From Marinilabiliales bacterium (GTDB lineage: Bacteria; Bacteroidota; Bacteroidia; Bacteroidales; F082): a stretch of 7,110 nt of DNA. Shown here piece after piece: positions 6,227-7,110 of this stretch. A program made the translations under genes and the position numbers. The number at the start of each line of letters is the position of its first letter. Position 1 is the first letter of the stretch. The notes under the pieces are model-generated. The model saw only the letters and a list, made by a program, of their open reading frames with translations, did not search any database and had not been told where the DNA came from. The DNA lies in NCBI GenBank assembly GCA_002869465.1, contig PKSW01000302.1:1-7110 (forward strand), in the 5' to 3' direction.

Positions 6227-7110
6227 TTACCTTTTTATCATTAAAACCACATTCTCCACATGATGTGTTTGAGGGAACATATCCACTGGTTGTATTTTCA
6301 CCAGATCGTATTTCTCATGTAAAATAGCAATGTCCCTGGCTTGTGTGGCCGGATTACAGCTTACATAAACAATTTTTTCAGGTTCGGCATTCAGTATTTG
6401 TCTCACTACTTTTTCGTGCATGCCCGCACGTGGCGGGTCGGTGATGATCACATCCGGTTTGCCATTTTGCATGATAAAATCTTCATTCAGTAACTTAGCA
6501 AGGTCTCCCGCGAAAAAGTCCACATTTGTGATCCCGTTTAGCTGCATGTTTTCCCGGGCATCATTTACCGCTTCTTCCACGTACTCAACGCCAATTACTT
6601 TTTTAACCGATGGTGCCACAAATGAAGCAATGGTACCTGCTCCTGTATAAAGGTCATAGACAAGTTCGTTACCTTTAAAATCTGCAAAATTGTAGGCTAC
6701 TTCGTATAATTTTTGCGCTTGCTCCGGATTGGTTTGGTAAAAAGAAGTAGGCCCAATCTTGAACTTCAGAATTTTGTTTGATTTCCCCGGTGCTGCCATC
6801 TCTTCAATTATATATGGATCACCTTTAAACAAGTTTACTTCCAGATCATTGATAGTATCATTTTTTTTATCATTGATCACATACATCAAAGAAGTGATCT
6901 CAGGAAAGCTGTCACCAAGAAATTTCAGTAATTCCAGGTTTTTATCGGATTCCTCTTTAAAAATTACGATCACCATCAGGTTGCCATTTCGTGATGTCCG
7001 GATGATGATATTTCGCATCAAACCTTCCCAGTTTCTGACATTGTAGAAACTCATTTGATGATCTATCGCGTATTTTTTAATAGCCAGCCGAATATCATTG
7101 GAGGGATCGC
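6227..7110 (-). CDS. rlmD: RNA (uracil-5-)-methyltransferase, RlmD/RumA-type, 5' end cut off by window edge
   Basis: SAM-dependent enzyme making 5-methyluridine in RNA, most likely U1939 of 23S rRNA by comparison with RlmD. The frame stays open to the right edge (codons before 7054 read IRLAIKKYAIDHQ), so the Met at 7054 is internal. The start and any N-terminal TRAM domain and iron-sulfur cysteines lie outside. Counting from that Met: SFYQTNPEQA (104-113) carries the conserved Gln. DLYTGAGTIA (134-143) is the SAM motif I, and IGVEYVEEAV (154-163) holds the acidic residue that binds the SAM ribose. DPPRAGMH (206-213) and VSCNPATQARD (231-241) follow, the latter with catalytic C233. The general-base Glu is in HHVENVV (E267). 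All catalytic motifs are intact. It converges on aroK with a 4-bp gap. The family is certain; the rRNA target over the tRNA (TrmA) or RlmC target is a preference, because the diagnostic N-terminus is missing. Confidence 0.88.
   Translation of the reverse strand, partial: DPSNDIRLAIKKYAIDHQMSFYNVRNWEGLMRNIIIRTSRNGNLMVIVIFKEESDKNLELLKFLGDSFPEITSLMYVINDKKNDTINDLEVNLFKGDPYIIEEMAAPGKSNKILKFKIGPTSFYQTNPEQAQKLYEVAYNFADFKGNELVYDLYTGAGTIASFVAPSVKKVIGVEYVEEAVNDARENMQLNGITNVDFFAGDLAKLLNEDFIMQNGKPDVIITDPPRAGMHEKVVRQILNAEPEKIVYVSCNPATQARDIAILHEKYDLVKIQPVDMFPQTHHVENVVLMIKR

Noticed and set aside
6205..6233. Inverted repeat AAGGT...ACCTT at the convergent gene ends
   Set aside because: A five-base-pair stem with a 19-base loop is not a credible terminator and is expected by chance.
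7052..7054. Met codon at 7054 as the true start of the RNA methyltransferase
   Set aside because: The frame continues open to the window edge with residues that fit the family (IRLAIKKYAIDHQ), and the family has a further N-terminal region, so the gene is truncated by the window.

Overview
The window looks like ordinary chromosomal DNA from a member of the Bacteroidota, probably a Cytophagales- or Chitinophagales-like organism. Four things suggest this: a transketolase split into separate N- and C-terminal subunit genes; a secreted GH3 glycosidase fused to a class C beta-lactamase-like serine hydrolase; good matches to the Bacteroidota -7 promoter element (TAnnTTTG); and few purine-rich ribosome binding sites ahead of the genes. 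The assignment rests on gene architecture and motifs read by eye, not on a database search.

Layout. Positions 1-3617 hold a leftward pair: a large exported cell-wall-type hydrolase (GH3 plus serine hydrolase, 981 aa), followed after only 3 bp by a zinc-type cation diffusion facilitator whose 3' end runs off the left edge. A 149-bp divergent intergenic region (3618-3766) separates this pair from a rightward block. That block holds the two transketolase subunits (3767-4612 and 4633-5586, 20 bp apart) and, after a 117-bp gap with a good Bacteroidota -7 element, a shikimate kinase (aroK, 5704-6222) that appears to start at TTG. A leftward RlmD/TrmA-type RNA (uracil-5-)-methyltransferase, cut at its 5' end by the right edge, converges on aroK with a 4-bp gap.

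How the genes fit together. The two transketolase polypeptides should assemble into one thiamine-diphosphate enzyme of the non-oxidative pentose phosphate pathway. That enzyme helps make erythrose 4-phosphate, a precursor of the shikimate pathway in which AroK acts, so their proximity makes metabolic sense. The hydrolase is probably a periplasmic or surface enzyme acting on amino-sugar glycans such as peptidoglycan. Its tight coupling to a metal exporter is less easily explained.

I found no CRISPR array, mobile element, RNA gene, toxin-antitoxin pair or defence locus, and no convincing previously undescribed system. The points most worth a second look are the hydrolase fusion and its partner gene, the aroK leader and TTG start, and a strong Shine-Dalgarno-like motif followed by an 11-codon ORF in the divergent intergenic region.
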